A stretch of DNA of 64,000 nt. It comes from Candidatus Berkiella cookevillensis. GTDB taxonomy: Bacteria > Pseudomonadota > Gammaproteobacteria > Berkiellales > Berkiellaceae. The stretch spans positions 2,480,001 to 2,544,000 of the forward strand of contig NZ_LKHV02000001.1 in assembly GCF_001431315.2 (NCBI RefSeq), read 5' to 3'. The translations under genes were made by a program, and so were the position numbers. Below are positions 33,501 to 42,317 of this stretch, piece by piece; positions within the stretch are counted from its first letter, which is position 1, and every line of letters begins with the position of its first letter. The notes below the pieces were generated by a model, which made no database searches, had not been told where the DNA came from, and saw only the letters and a program-made list of their open reading frames with translations.

Positions 33501-35183
33501 ATGAGTCAAAAAACCATTTTCTCAATGATTGGCGTTGCTAAAGTTGTACCGCCTAAAAAAGAAATTATCAAAGATATTTCTCTTTCTTTCTTCTACGGCG
33601 CCAAAATCGGTGTTTTAGGTCTAAACGGCGCGGGTAAATCTACCCTACTGCGCATTATTGCCGGTGAAGATAAAGAATATGTTGGTGAAATAACATACCA
33701 AAAGAATCTAAAATTTGGCTATCTACCTCAGGAACCACGTCTGGATCCCAACAAAAATGTTCGAGGCAATATTGAAGATGGTGTCAGAGAAACCAAATCC
33801 ATGCTGGATCGTTTTGATGAAATCAGCAATCTATTTGCAGAGCCCATGGATGACGATCAAATGCAAAAGCTCTTGGATGAGCAATCCAAACTGCAAGATG
33901 CCATTGATGCTGCCGGTGCTTGGGATCTAGACAGAAAGCTTGATATCGCAGCAGATGCTCTTAGACTCCCCCCTTGGGATGCGGATGTCACTCAATTATC
34001 GGGTGGTGAAAAACGCCGTGTTGCTTTATGCAAATTGCTACTCTCTAATCCAGATGTCTTATTGCTCGATGAGCCTACCAACCATTTAGATGCAGAAAGT
34101 GTTGCATGGTTAGAAAGATTTTTACAAGATTTTCCAGGCACAGTCATTGCTGTAACCCATGATCGCTACTTCTTAGATAATGTCGCTGGTTGGATTTTAG
34201 AATTAGATCGTGGTTATGGCATTCCGTTTGAGGGTAACTACAGTCGCTGGCTTGAACAAAAAGAAGTTCGCTTAAAACAAGAGCAAAAACAAGAGCAAGC
34301 ACATCAAAAAGCAGTTGAATCTGAATTAGAATGGGTACGTCAAAATCCCAAAGGTCGACGTAAGAAAAACAAAGCACGTATCAGTAATTATGAAGAACTG
34401 GCATCAAAAGATTTTCAAAAGAGAATGGAAACTGATGCACTTTACATTCCACCCGGTGAACGTTTAGGTGAAAATGTCATCGAATTAAAAGATATTTCTA
34501 AAAACATGGGTGATAAATTATTATTCGCAAATCTAAGTTTGAAAGTACCCAGAGGTGCAATCGTCGGCATCATTGGACCCAACGGTGCGGGTAAAACCTC
34601 TTTATTTCGTATGATGACCAAAGAATTGCAACCAGATACTGGAAGCATCACACATGGTGACACGGTACAATTGTCTTATATTGACCAATCTCGTGATAGT
34701 TTGAATGATAATGTTACCGTATGGGAAGAATTATCAGATGGATTAGACTTCATCACCGTGGGACAATTCTCTATGCCTTCACGAGCATATGTTGGGCGCT
34801 TCAATTTTAAAGGTGGCGATCAACAAAAGAAAATTGGCAATTTATCCGGGGGTGAACGCAACCGCGTGCATTTGGCAAAACTCTTAAAAACCGGCGGCAA
34901 CGTTTTATTATTAGATGAGCCAACCAACGATTTAGACGTTGAAACCTTACGTGCACTTGAAGAAGCGCTATTAGGCTTCCCAGGTTGCGTCCTCGTTATT
35001 TCGCATGATCGCTGGTTCTTAGACAGAATTGCGACTCATATTCTTGCCTTTGAAGGCGACAGCCAAGTTAAATGGTTTGAAGGTAGTTATACAGAATATG
35101 AAAAAGACTACCATGAGCGCTTAGGTGACAAAGCTATTCAACCACATCGTATACGCTATAAAAAGTTAGAAGATGTGACTTAA
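33501..35183 (+). CDS. ettA: Energy-dependent translational throttle protein EttA (ABC-F)
   Basis: 560 residues, E. coli EttA length. Two ABC domains: Walker A GLNGAGKST (about 41-49) and GPNGAGKTS; signatures LSGGEKRRVALCKLLLS and LSGGERNRVHLAKLLK; Walker B LLLDEPTNHLD and LLLDEPTNDLD. The arm insert in domain 1 and the Lys/Arg-rich linker (QNPKGRRKKNKARISNYEEL) are EttA features. ABC-F proteins bind the ribosomal E site; EttA gates entry into elongation according to the ATP/ADP ratio. The ATG has AGGA six bases upstream. It is monocistronic with its own terminator. Confidence 0.96.
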   Translation: MSQKTIFSMIGVAKVVPPKKEIIKDISLSFFYGAKIGVLGLNGAGKSTLLRIIAGEDKEYVGEITYQKNLKFGYLPQEPRLDPNKNVRGNIEDGVRETKSMLDRFDEISNLFAEPMDDDQMQKLLDEQSKLQDAIDAAGAWDLDRKLDIAADALRLPPWDADVTQLSGGEKRRVALCKLLLSNPDVLLLDEPTNHLDAESVAWLERFLQDFPGTVIAVTHDRYFLDNVAGWILELDRGYGIPFEGNYSRWLEQKEVRLKQEQKQEQAHQKAVESELEWVRQNPKGRRKKNKARISNYEELASKDFQKRMETDALYIPPGERLGENVIELKDISKNMGDKLLFANLSLKVPRGAIVGIIGPNGAGKTSLFRMMTKELQPDTGSITHGDTVQLSYIDQSRDSLNDNVTVWEELSDGLDFITVGQFSMPSRAYVGRFNFKGGDQQKKIGNLSGGERNRVHLAKLLKTGGNVLLLDEPTNDLDVETLRALEEALLGFPGCVLVISHDRWFLDRIATHILAFEGDSQVKWFEGSYTEYEKDYHERLGDKAIQPHRIRYKKLEDVT

Positions 35184-35194
35184 GTAGCTTTCTT

Positions 35195-35234
35195 GAGGAT
35201 AGGTATCACACAGCGCCTATCCTCTCTCTTCTTC
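35195..35234 (+). terminator. Terminator of ettA
   Basis: GAGGATAGG (35195-35203) and CCTATCCTC (35216-35224) form a perfect 9-bp stem with a 12-base loop, followed by a pyrimidine-rich TCTCTTCTTCTT tail, starting 11 bases after the stop codon. Confidence 0.8.
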
Positions 35235-35540
35235 TTGCTTGTATTCTCTCTCTTTTTTCTTTGTAAGCACCCCACCTCTGTAATAATTAATAATTGCTTG
35301 ACTAAATCATAGTTTTTAACATTACTGTATTAAAGCACAAAGCATCAATCTTAGTAATCAAACATTAAAAATAAAATTTACTAGCAATATCAGTAAATTA
35401 TATTTTTTGATGCGATGTAAAATAACACAAGCTATTTTTTGGCCTGTGTTTGTGGCAATGTGATTTGTCTTTAATAAAAAGTCATATGGAATGATAAGAT
35501 TTTAGCTATTCTCGATTAACTAAAAGAACTCAAGGAGAAA
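35235..35540. other. AT-rich intergenic region, promoter of the next gene expected
   Basis: About 300 bases with no coding frame. TGATAAGAT at about 35494-35502 is a possible extended -10 for the next gene, 40 bases before its ATG. I see no repeat or structured RNA. Confidence 0.35.
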
Positions 35541-36203
35541 ATGATGGCAATGCAAGGTCCCGATATAGATGTAAAAGATGAAAAAGAAATGGCTTCTGAA
35601 GTATCAGACTCAAATCCCTCCTTGGAAACAGAAGATCTCTCAGCTTCTATGATGGGCTTCGAACCCCCTCAATATACCAGTGGTTTTATGCGTTTTTTTG
35701 GCGCAAAACCCAGTAAAGCTGAAATAGAACAAGCCAAAGAATTGTTCAAATATGAAAAAGAAGCAAAACGCTTAGCAGAAGAATGGGAAGCCCAACATCC
35801 AAGCCTCAATGAAGAGCAAGCTGCTGCGCTACAATCTCAAAAAGCACGTGAAAGAACTGAATTTGATGGCAATTCGGTTGAAGGCACTTATGATGATGCT
35901 ATTGGCAAACTTTCCATTATGCTCGCAGAAAAAGCCAGCATGCGCGATGTGGCTGTTGAAGCAAGTGTAAAATTAGGTCTTGGCACTACGCCTGTACAAG
36001 GACCAGAACAACAACCCGCGCCTACGGCAATGAGCCAGTTTGGCCCAACCAACAACTCTAGTACAACACAGTTGTTCCATGCAAAACTACAACAAGGCCT
36101 TCAAACGCGTTTAAATGCTAAATTAACACCTAATCAAGTTTCTAAACTAGACTTAGATGATAGAAATGCAGTAAACACCTTCAAAAAAGTAGCAAGTATA
36201 TAA
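35541..36203 (+). CDS. Hypothetical acidic soluble protein
   Basis: 220 residues, not recognised. The N-terminal 45 residues are acidic and disordered (DIDVKDEKEMASEVSDS). A charged helix follows (SKAEIEQAKELFKYEKEAKR) and continues through EEWEAQHPSLNEEQAAAL. The C-terminal third has a Gln/Pro/Ser-rich linker and a short helix pair ending in a Lys/Val tail. There is no membrane segment or known motif. AAGGAG at 35532-35537 suits the second of two tandem ATGs (35544) at least as well as the first. It is monocistronic with its own promoter region and a hairpin terminator. A disordered acidic head with helices is compatible with a secreted or regulatory protein; no function is assigned. Confidence 0.7.
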   Translation: MMAMQGPDIDVKDEKEMASEVSDSNPSLETEDLSASMMGFEPPQYTSGFMRFFGAKPSKAEIEQAKELFKYEKEAKRLAEEWEAQHPSLNEEQAAALQSQKARERTEFDGNSVEGTYDDAIGKLSIMLAEKASMRDVAVEASVKLGLGTTPVQGPEQQPAPTAMSQFGPTNNSSTTQLFHAKLQQGLQTRLNAKLTPNQVSKLDLDDRNAVNTFKKVASI

Positions 36204-36218
36204 CTCTGCGCTTTCATT

Positions 36219-36264
36219 GCACTGACGGACACATCATTCTGATATGCTTGTCAGTGCCTTCTTT
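36219..36264 (+). terminator. Terminator between hypothetical gene and radA
   Basis: GCACTGAC (36219-36226) pairs with GTCAGTGC (36250-36257), a perfect 8-bp stem with a 23-base loop, followed by CTTCTTTATT. It lies between two convergent stop codons. Confidence 0.65.
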
Positions 36265-36271
36265 ATTGAAT

Positions 36272-37630
36272 TTAAAATAAGTAATCTACAGCTTCTTTTA
36301 AAGTTGAAACTGCTTTCACTTCAATCCCTGAAACCTCTTTTTTAGGATGATTGGCAAGCGGCACCAATGCTCTCTCAAAACCATGTTTTTGTGCTTCTTT
36401 AATCCTTTCAATACCTGCTTGCACAGGGCGAATCTCTCCCCCCAATCCAACTTCGCCAAAAATGATCGTTTTACTATCAATTTTTTTATTTTGGTAGCTT
36501 GAAATTACGGCCATCAAGACACTCAAATCCGCAGCAGTCTCCATGATTTTAACGCCCCCTACCATGTTTAAAAATACATCTTGTTGGTGCATGAAAAAAC
36601 CACAATGTCGATTCAGCACTGCTAATAACATGGCCAAACGGTTGGGATCATAACCAACGGTTACACGTCTAGGATTGGCTAATTTACTTTCATCCACCAA
36701 AGCTTGCACTTCAATCAACATCGGGCGTGTACCTTCCCATGTCACCATGACACCTGTACCACTACCAGATTCTATACCCTTGGATAAGAAAATAGCCGAT
36801 GGATTGATCACACCTTTTAAGCCTTTATCACTCATCGCAAAAATACCCAGTTCATTCACTGCGCCAAAGCGATTTTTGCAGGCACGCAATAAGCGATAAC
36901 GATTGTCAGATTGCCCCTCAAAATATAAAACGGTATCCACCATGTGCTCTAGAACACGTGGTCCTGCAATAGCGCCTTCTTTATTCACATGTCCTACTAA
37001 AAACAGTGCAGTACCACTTTGCTTTGAAAATTGCACCAAACGCTGTGCACTCTCACGGACTTGGCTGACGACTCCCGGTGCACCTGGCAAAGACTCGGTA
37101 TAAACCGTTTGTATAGAATCAATGACCATGATTTTAGGTTTTATGTGTGTTGCAGTTACAATAATTTTATCGACTTCAGTTTCAGATAATAAGGGCATTG
37201 GCAAAGAACCTACCCCCAAACGCTGTGCCCGCAAAGAAACTTGCTCTAAGGATTCTTCTCCGGTTACATAGAGGACTTTCTGAGTTTCTGAAACCGTTGC
37301 AACGGATTGCAGCAAAAGTGTAGATTTACCAATACCTGGATCTCCACCTATCAAAACAACCGAACCCACCACCAAACCACCACCTAGAACTCTATCTAAC
37401 TCTGGCATCTGCGTTAAAATACGCGGGAAATCTGTGGTAGCAACTTCATTTAAATTTCTAATTTGACTGATCTGACCTGCATAGCCACCTGTTTTTTGGG
37501 CACTATGACTACTGACCATCACCATCTCTGTCAGTGTGTTCCAGGCACCACAATCCGAACATTGACCAGACCATTTGGATGCAATGCTACCGCAATCTTG
37601 ACAATGGTACTGTATTTTATTTCTGGCCAT
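36272..37630 (-). CDS. radA: DNA repair protein RadA (Sms)
   Basis: 452 residues, the usual length. N-terminal zinc finger YHCQDCGSIASKWSGQC followed by SDCGAWNT, RecA-like ATPase with Walker A GGDPGIGKST (about 95-104) and the RadA-specific KNRFG motif (in LRACKNRFGAVNELGIF), and a C-terminal Lon-protease-like domain. RadA is a helicase-like factor that promotes branch migration in recombinational repair. The start has AGGAG six bases upstream. It is monocistronic, with only 45 bases to the divergent gene at 37676. Confidence 0.97.
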   Translation of the reverse strand: MARNKIQYHCQDCGSIASKWSGQCSDCGAWNTLTEMVMVSSHSAQKTGGYAGQISQIRNLNEVATTDFPRILTQMPELDRVLGGGLVVGSVVLIGGDPGIGKSTLLLQSVATVSETQKVLYVTGEESLEQVSLRAQRLGVGSLPMPLLSETEVDKIIVTATHIKPKIMVIDSIQTVYTESLPGAPGVVSQVRESAQRLVQFSKQSGTALFLVGHVNKEGAIAGPRVLEHMVDTVLYFEGQSDNRYRLLRACKNRFGAVNELGIFAMSDKGLKGVINPSAIFLSKGIESGSGTGVMVTWEGTRPMLIEVQALVDESKLANPRRVTVGYDPNRLAMLLAVLNRHCGFFMHQQDVFLNMVGGVKIMETAADLSVLMAVISSYQNKKIDSKTIIFGEVGLGGEIRPVQAGIERIKEAQKHGFERALVPLANHPKKEVSGIEVKAVSTLKEAVDYLF

Positions 37631-37675
37631 GTAATTCTCCTAAAGATTCTTTTCGCGCGCGCCGATGAATAAGGT

Positions 37676-38155
37676 ATGACAGAGAACGCTCGCGAAATAT
37701 TAATCAATGCCACTCGTGTAAATCCTGCACATACAACAGATTTATATGAGTTTGTATTAAATGATTCACTCTATGTTATCGAGTGTGTACGAGTTGAATC
37801 ACTTGCAGAAGGCATTATTTATCCGGTAAATAATTATTTGCTGGATCTAAAAAATGTTCTATTCGAGCTCAACCATGTGCGCGTAAACCCACGGGTTGAT
37901 AATACTGAAATTATTGAAAATTTAACACAACGTTTAGAAGCAATCGGGGTTGAAGTCATTAACCCACCCTCTCAAGAATCAATGGCCATGTGCTATCGCC
38001 CCTTGGGAGAAATTACCGAGAACGTTCGTTTCTATTTCAACGAATCCGGCAATGTTATTTTCTTATGTCCGAATGCAAAACTACGCGCCATTCAAGCGGT
38101 TAAATCAGAAAATGTTCATCCTATTAAAAAACAACCTGATCAGCCAATGAAATAA
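37676..38155 (+). CDS. Hypothetical protein
   Basis: 159 residues, not recognised. It appears folded and soluble: alternating strands and helices (LYEFVLNDSLYVIECVRVE, LLDLKNVLFELNHVRV, LTQRLEAIGVEVINPP, VRFYFNESGNVIFLCPNA) with a polar Lys/Pro-rich tail. An in-frame stop at 37670 fixes the earliest start at 37676. The AAGG just before it is too close to the ATG to serve normally; a four-codon frame (ATG at 37665) ends in an ATGA overlap with this start and could place ribosomes there. It lies 45 bases from the divergent radA and ends at a bidirectional hairpin shared with the protease gene. No membrane segments. Confidence 0.65.
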   Translation: MTENAREILINATRVNPAHTTDLYEFVLNDSLYVIECVRVESLAEGIIYPVNNYLLDLKNVLFELNHVRVNPRVDNTEIIENLTQRLEAIGVEVINPPSQESMAMCYRPLGEITENVRFYFNESGNVIFLCPNAKLRAIQAVKSENVHPIKKQPDQPMK

Positions 38156-38183
38156 TTGAATAACGACTCACGTCAAAGAACAC

Positions 38184-38213
38184 CTCTTTGCATGCCATAT
38201 GGCACACAAAGAG
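38184..38213. terminator. Bidirectional palindrome between convergent genes
   Basis: CTCTTTG-CA-TGCCAT mirrored by ATGGCA-CA-CAAAGAG: a 30-base near-perfect palindrome whose only mismatch is the CA/CA step, in the gap between the hypothetical gene and the pitrilysin gene. A short T-rich tail follows on the plus strand. Likely a shared terminator. Confidence 0.6.
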
Positions 38214-38234
38214 TCATTTTCCTTCCTCTATGGA

Positions 38235-41090
38235 TCAAAAACTAAAAGTTTTCACCTTTTCTTTTAATATTTGCCAATCATCTAAAGCCTGCCATTCTGT
38301 TGGAATCTGCGTCATCTTCGATACAACCGCTACTTTACCTGCTTTATTATCTAATATCAGACTCTGATAATAAGCCTGAACGTCTGCGACAGTTAACTTT
38401 TCAATCGATTGGGCAATTTTCTGCCTTAGATCAAAATCATTGCGGCCAATTTCAATGGTTGGCCAAAAACGTATCGACTGTTCATTCAAAGTCTTCGGTG
38501 GATCCATTAACTCATTAAATAAGGATGTTTGCACAAATTTTAGTTCTTCTGCCCGTAACTGTGTAATCGTAGAACCATAGCCTTGCCAGAATGTCTGTAA
38601 TTCCTCGTATATTTTATCAGGCGTATAATTGGGAGATTGCACATAGAAGACCAGTCCTGCTACTCTCTGTTGCAAACTTAAAGACACACCCAGCGCATAA
38701 CCAATTTGCTTTTCAACACGTAAAGCTTGATACATCGGGGTCATCAATAACTTTGATAATACAAAGGCTTTGGCCATCGCATCGATGCTGGCATCATTAT
38801 TTTGTACATACAATGCAAGCGCATGATTTTTATCCGTTGTATTTAAAGTCTTAAACCTCAATTTATCATATGGAAGCTGATAAACCAGCGGTGGCGGTAT
38901 AAGCTTATCTTCAGTATTTAGCACCATACGACCAGCAACAGCTTGCGCCAAGACTTCAGCCTCTTTCTTTGAATAATTACCATTCACCAGCATTTCTAAT
39001 TGAACATTGGCAAGAAAATTGCGCTTGAAATCCACAATATCTTGTGCAGTGATTTGTTCTAATCCCGCTTGCAATTCCTCTACATGCCAATTAGGTGCCA
39101 CAAATAATGGGCTGATACCTTGCACGGCTTGTCTAAACGGTGGCAATTGATCAAAATTCTTCAAATCTCTGATTTGACGTTCTTTTAATAATTCGAAATC
39201 AACAGTATCCACTTCATAAGCAAGCAAAGAGGAAATTAAGGTTTCTAAAAGCAGATTTTGCTTATCGCTATAGCCACTTAATTGAATCGTCATTCCTCTC
39301 GGATGACTATACAGTTTAATATCTTCACCAAGCATAATAGCGGAATAAAGCTTGAGCTTCAGCTTTTCCATCACTAACTGGCTAAACAAATTAGAAACCA
39401 TCTGATGCTTGGGGGTATCCAAACTGATTGGATTCACCAAATTGACAAAAATATTGGCCTTAGGATAGCGAAACCGCTTGTCATTCAAATGCCAGATTTT
39501 CACGCCCTTTACAGAAGTATCTAAACTTGGCTTATCACCAGATGCGACTCGATCCTGCGTTTGTATTTTTAGATTTTCAGGAATATAAGGATTGCTTGCA
39601 GGTAAGGCTAATGCACCTTGCAAAGAATGAGTGGTAGGAAATTTCTGAGATAAAGGTTTAAGGCTAAAAGAAGTCATAAACCATTTGGTTTCACGGTCCC
39701 CCTTTAATTCTGGACTGATGACAAAGCGACGTACATTCGCAGGGCTTAGATAATTCAATGCCTCTTTTAAAGGTTTTTGTGCCTGCTCATAACTCACGTT
39801 TTTCATTAGAAAATTACTCGTGATAACGGTCTCTGGAGAGTATTCTTGTAACCGATGCGCCAAATCAGAGGCTAACTCGGTCTCAGGCTGACGCTCAAGA
39901 TAATTAAATTCTAAGGCATGTATTGCTTTAATATCATTAAAGAAAGACTCAGGGAAGCCTGTACGCTTTATCTCTTGAATCATTTGAAAAGAATAATCTG
40001 TGATCTCATCAATATGCTTGATACCCTCAGGCGTTAAATAATATTGTAATTGTAACAAATCTTGTGATTCAGGATTTTCATCGGTTGAACTCACCAATGC
40101 GGTAATCCAACCTTGTTTTTTCAAGACATCATACAAGCTACCCTCGCCCTCATAGCCTAAAATTTGACTCAGCAGATGCAACGGTTTTTCTTGGTAGTAT
40201 TTTTCAAAACTAGGCATTGCAAAAAGCAATACCATTTGACGCGAACTCCCTTTTGCTTGCATTGTAATATCTACACCCAGCTGTTCTTTTTCAAACATTG
40301 CTTTTCGCACAGGCGGTGGCGTCTTTACTTTTTTGATTTGAGAAAAATAGGTTTTCACAAAATCTGCTTGTGTTGCAATAGGATCAGGACCGACAAGCAC
40401 CAGAGTCATTCTATCTGCACTATAGTATTCATTAAAAAATTTCAATAATGATTTGTGTAAAGCAGCTTTGTCTTTGCTTAAGGTTTGCAAATTACCTACA
40501 CTAAATCGGCTAAATGGATGCGCTGGATTACTGGTTTCCTTATTCACATCAGACATACGCCAGTTGTCTTGATTTAAATACATTTGAAATTCTGAATCTA
40601 CATTTTTTCGCTCTCTGTCCATCAACTCTTGATTGAACAAAGGTGTCTTGAAGAATTCAGAAAATCGCACTAATACTTCTTTAAAAGCACCTGTTTGCAC
40701 ATTAAAATAATAATGCGTTCTATCGCCACCTGTATAGGCATTAAATATGCCACCATGGTGATCCAAAATTGTCTGAAATTCATCGGTATTTGGAAACTTC
40801 TCAGTACCTAAAAACATCATGTGCTCTAAAAAGTGTGCAAGCCCTGGCATCTCCTGAGGCTCATCAAAACTACCCACATTGATTTCCAAACTACATGCAG
40901 ATTTAATGGCTTGAGGATCTTGCACCACAATTGCTTTGAGTCCATTCTCAAGTTCAAGATATTGATAGATGCGAATATCGTTTGGACTTTTTTCTATCTG
41001 ATGTGCATATGCCATAAATGAAATAACCATCCCTATCATGCTGTTAACAATAAAATGAAGTAGGTACTTTAACTTAAGGTGTTCACTCAT
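38235..41090 (-). CDS. M16 family zinc metalloprotease, pitrilysin / insulinase type
   Basis: 951 residues, matching E. coli protease III (962). An N-terminal hydrophobic segment (about 10-28) acts as signal peptide or anchor. The inverted zinc motif HFLEH is at 86-90, with the downstream Glu ligand in RERKNVDSEFQ (about 165-175). The family's R/Y substrate-closing region is seen as ALRVEKQIGYALGVSL near residue 800, diagnostic for M16A. Four homologous M16 lobes fill the rest. Such periplasmic enzymes degrade small peptides under about 7 kDa. It is monocistronic; its upstream side holds the MITE-like element. Confidence 0.92.
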   Translation of the reverse strand: MSEHLKLKYLLHFIVNSMIGMVISFMAYAHQIEKSPNDIRIYQYLELENGLKAIVVQDPQAIKSACSLEINVGSFDEPQEMPGLAHFLEHMMFLGTEKFPNTDEFQTILDHHGGIFNAYTGGDRTHYYFNVQTGAFKEVLVRFSEFFKTPLFNQELMDRERKNVDSEFQMYLNQDNWRMSDVNKETSNPAHPFSRFSVGNLQTLSKDKAALHKSLLKFFNEYYSADRMTLVLVGPDPIATQADFVKTYFSQIKKVKTPPPVRKAMFEKEQLGVDITMQAKGSSRQMVLLFAMPSFEKYYQEKPLHLLSQILGYEGEGSLYDVLKKQGWITALVSSTDENPESQDLLQLQYYLTPEGIKHIDEITDYSFQMIQEIKRTGFPESFFNDIKAIHALEFNYLERQPETELASDLAHRLQEYSPETVITSNFLMKNVSYEQAQKPLKEALNYLSPANVRRFVISPELKGDRETKWFMTSFSLKPLSQKFPTTHSLQGALALPASNPYIPENLKIQTQDRVASGDKPSLDTSVKGVKIWHLNDKRFRYPKANIFVNLVNPISLDTPKHQMVSNLFSQLVMEKLKLKLYSAIMLGEDIKLYSHPRGMTIQLSGYSDKQNLLLETLISSLLAYEVDTVDFELLKERQIRDLKNFDQLPPFRQAVQGISPLFVAPNWHVEELQAGLEQITAQDIVDFKRNFLANVQLEMLVNGNYSKKEAEVLAQAVAGRMVLNTEDKLIPPPLVYQLPYDKLRFKTLNTTDKNHALALYVQNNDASIDAMAKAFVLSKLLMTPMYQALRVEKQIGYALGVSLSLQQRVAGLVFYVQSPNYTPDKIYEELQTFWQGYGSTITQLRAEELKFVQTSLFNELMDPPKTLNEQSIRFWPTIEIGRNDFDLRQKIAQSIEKLTVADVQAYYQSLILDNKAGKVAVVSKMTQIPTEWQALDDWQILKEKVKTFSF

Positions 41091-41181
41091 TTTCCCTTGC
41101 CTTTTAATTATGTGCGAAAACTATAAATTCTAACAGATTATAAAAATTCATGTGCGCAACCAAAATACACACACAATGACT

Positions 41182-41298
41182 AGAAGCTGCCTCAAAAATA
41201 GTGATTTTTCGTTCAGCCAAGGCGCAGATTCTTTAAGCAGCGCAAAAGGAGTGGCAACGAAGGATCAACGAAAAATAGCATTTTTGAGACAACTTCTA
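41182..41298. mobile_element. MITE-like element with terminal inverted repeats and target duplication
   Basis: Left arm 41182-41213 (AGAAGCTGCCTCAAAAATAG then TGATTTTTCGTT) and right arm 41267-41297 are inverted repeats differing at a few positions and one base of length. AATGACT occurs directly at both ends (41175-41181 and 41299-41305), as expected of a 6-7-base target site duplication. The 53-base interior encodes nothing convincing. A 65-codon frame spans the element but is an artefact of its palindromic structure. The family of the parent transposase is not evident. Confidence 0.75.
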
Positions 41299-41345
41299 AA
41301 TGACTATAGGCAGATAACCGTAATTATTGCTACTCTAATAATACT

Positions 41346-42092
41346 ATGATCTTATCTATCTCTTATTTTATACGCACACTGATTGGGTTAATAGATTTAA
41401 CACTATTAACTGGTCTTCTCTATTTATCAAGTTATTTACCTAAAAAAATTATTAAAAAATGGTATTCACCTGTTTTTCATTACTGGTGCAATGTTTTTGC
41501 ACGCGCACTCAGGGTCGATTTATTTTTACACCAAAAAAATCATAAGCCACTTCCCAAACAATATATTTTAATTGCCAACCACCCTTCTGCCTTTGAAGAT
41601 GTGGGTATGCCTGCTTTGTTCAAAGCACGCTTCTTAGCAAAAAAAGAAGTAGAACATTGGCCAATTGTAGGCAGAATCAGTCGCGCTGCTGGCACGCTTT
41701 ATTTTGACAGAGAAAACAAAGAATCCAGACAAGATGCATCGAACCGATTACTCGATACCTTAAAAGCTGGAGATTCTATTGGTATTTACCCTGAGGGGGG
41801 CTGTAAAGGCAGACGTATTTATACGCCTTTTCGATTTGGTATTTTTGAAGTTGCGATACAATCAGGCATACCCTTATTGCCTGTTTTTATACATTATGAG
41901 GCTCAAGAATCCTTTGAATGGCAGCATCAACATTTACTCTATAAATTATGGATGATCATCACCGCCCAAAACAGACGCGCCAATTATTATGTCTATGATG
42001 CAATAGATCCCAAAAACTTTAAAAACAAACAAGAATTATGCCACTATGTAGAACAACGCTATCTTGATTGGCAACGTCGCTATTTAGATTAG
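41346..42092 (+). CDS. 1-acyl-glycerol-3-phosphate acyltransferase family protein (PlsC-like)
   Basis: 248 residues. An N-terminal hydrophobic helix (IRTLIGLIDLTLLTGLLYL) is followed by the acyltransferase fold: block I YILIANHPSAFEDVG, block II GTLYFDRENK, block III IGIYPEGGCKGRR, block IV GIPLLPVFIHYE. These match the PlsC/LPLAT superfamily that acylates lysophosphatidic acid or related lipids at the inner membrane. The catalytic HX4D is atypical: five residues after His is Glu, with Asp one further on. Block III has PEGG instead of PEGT. It could therefore act on another acyl acceptor. The ATG lies 48 bases after the MITE and has no clear ribosome-binding site. Confidence 0.8.
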   Translation: MILSISYFIRTLIGLIDLTLLTGLLYLSSYLPKKIIKKWYSPVFHYWCNVFARALRVDLFLHQKNHKPLPKQYILIANHPSAFEDVGMPALFKARFLAKKEVEHWPIVGRISRAAGTLYFDRENKESRQDASNRLLDTLKAGDSIGIYPEGGCKGRRIYTPFRFGIFEVAIQSGIPLLPVFIHYEAQESFEWQHQHLLYKLWMIITAQNRRANYYVYDAIDPKNFKNKQELCHYVEQRYLDWQRRYLD

Positions 42093-42317
42093 ATACTGTC
42101 TTTGGATTCTTTTACACGACACTTATTAAGATTTTTTCTAATCTAGCTATATTTTCCAGATAATATTTTATCATTAAACCGCTCATATGAACAAAGCAAC
42201 AATGTGCATATACAATTAGTTTCCTCTGGTTTTTAGAGATTAAAATGACATAAGACGTAGCACATCCATAAAAAATAGTTTAGAATTCGGTATTTTCTAT
42301 CATTTTTACAGTATTTT

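Noticed and set aside
41152-41349. 65-codon open frame on the plus strand before the acyltransferase
   Set aside because: It runs through the MITE-like inverted repeats, which account for the open frame; no protein-like features.
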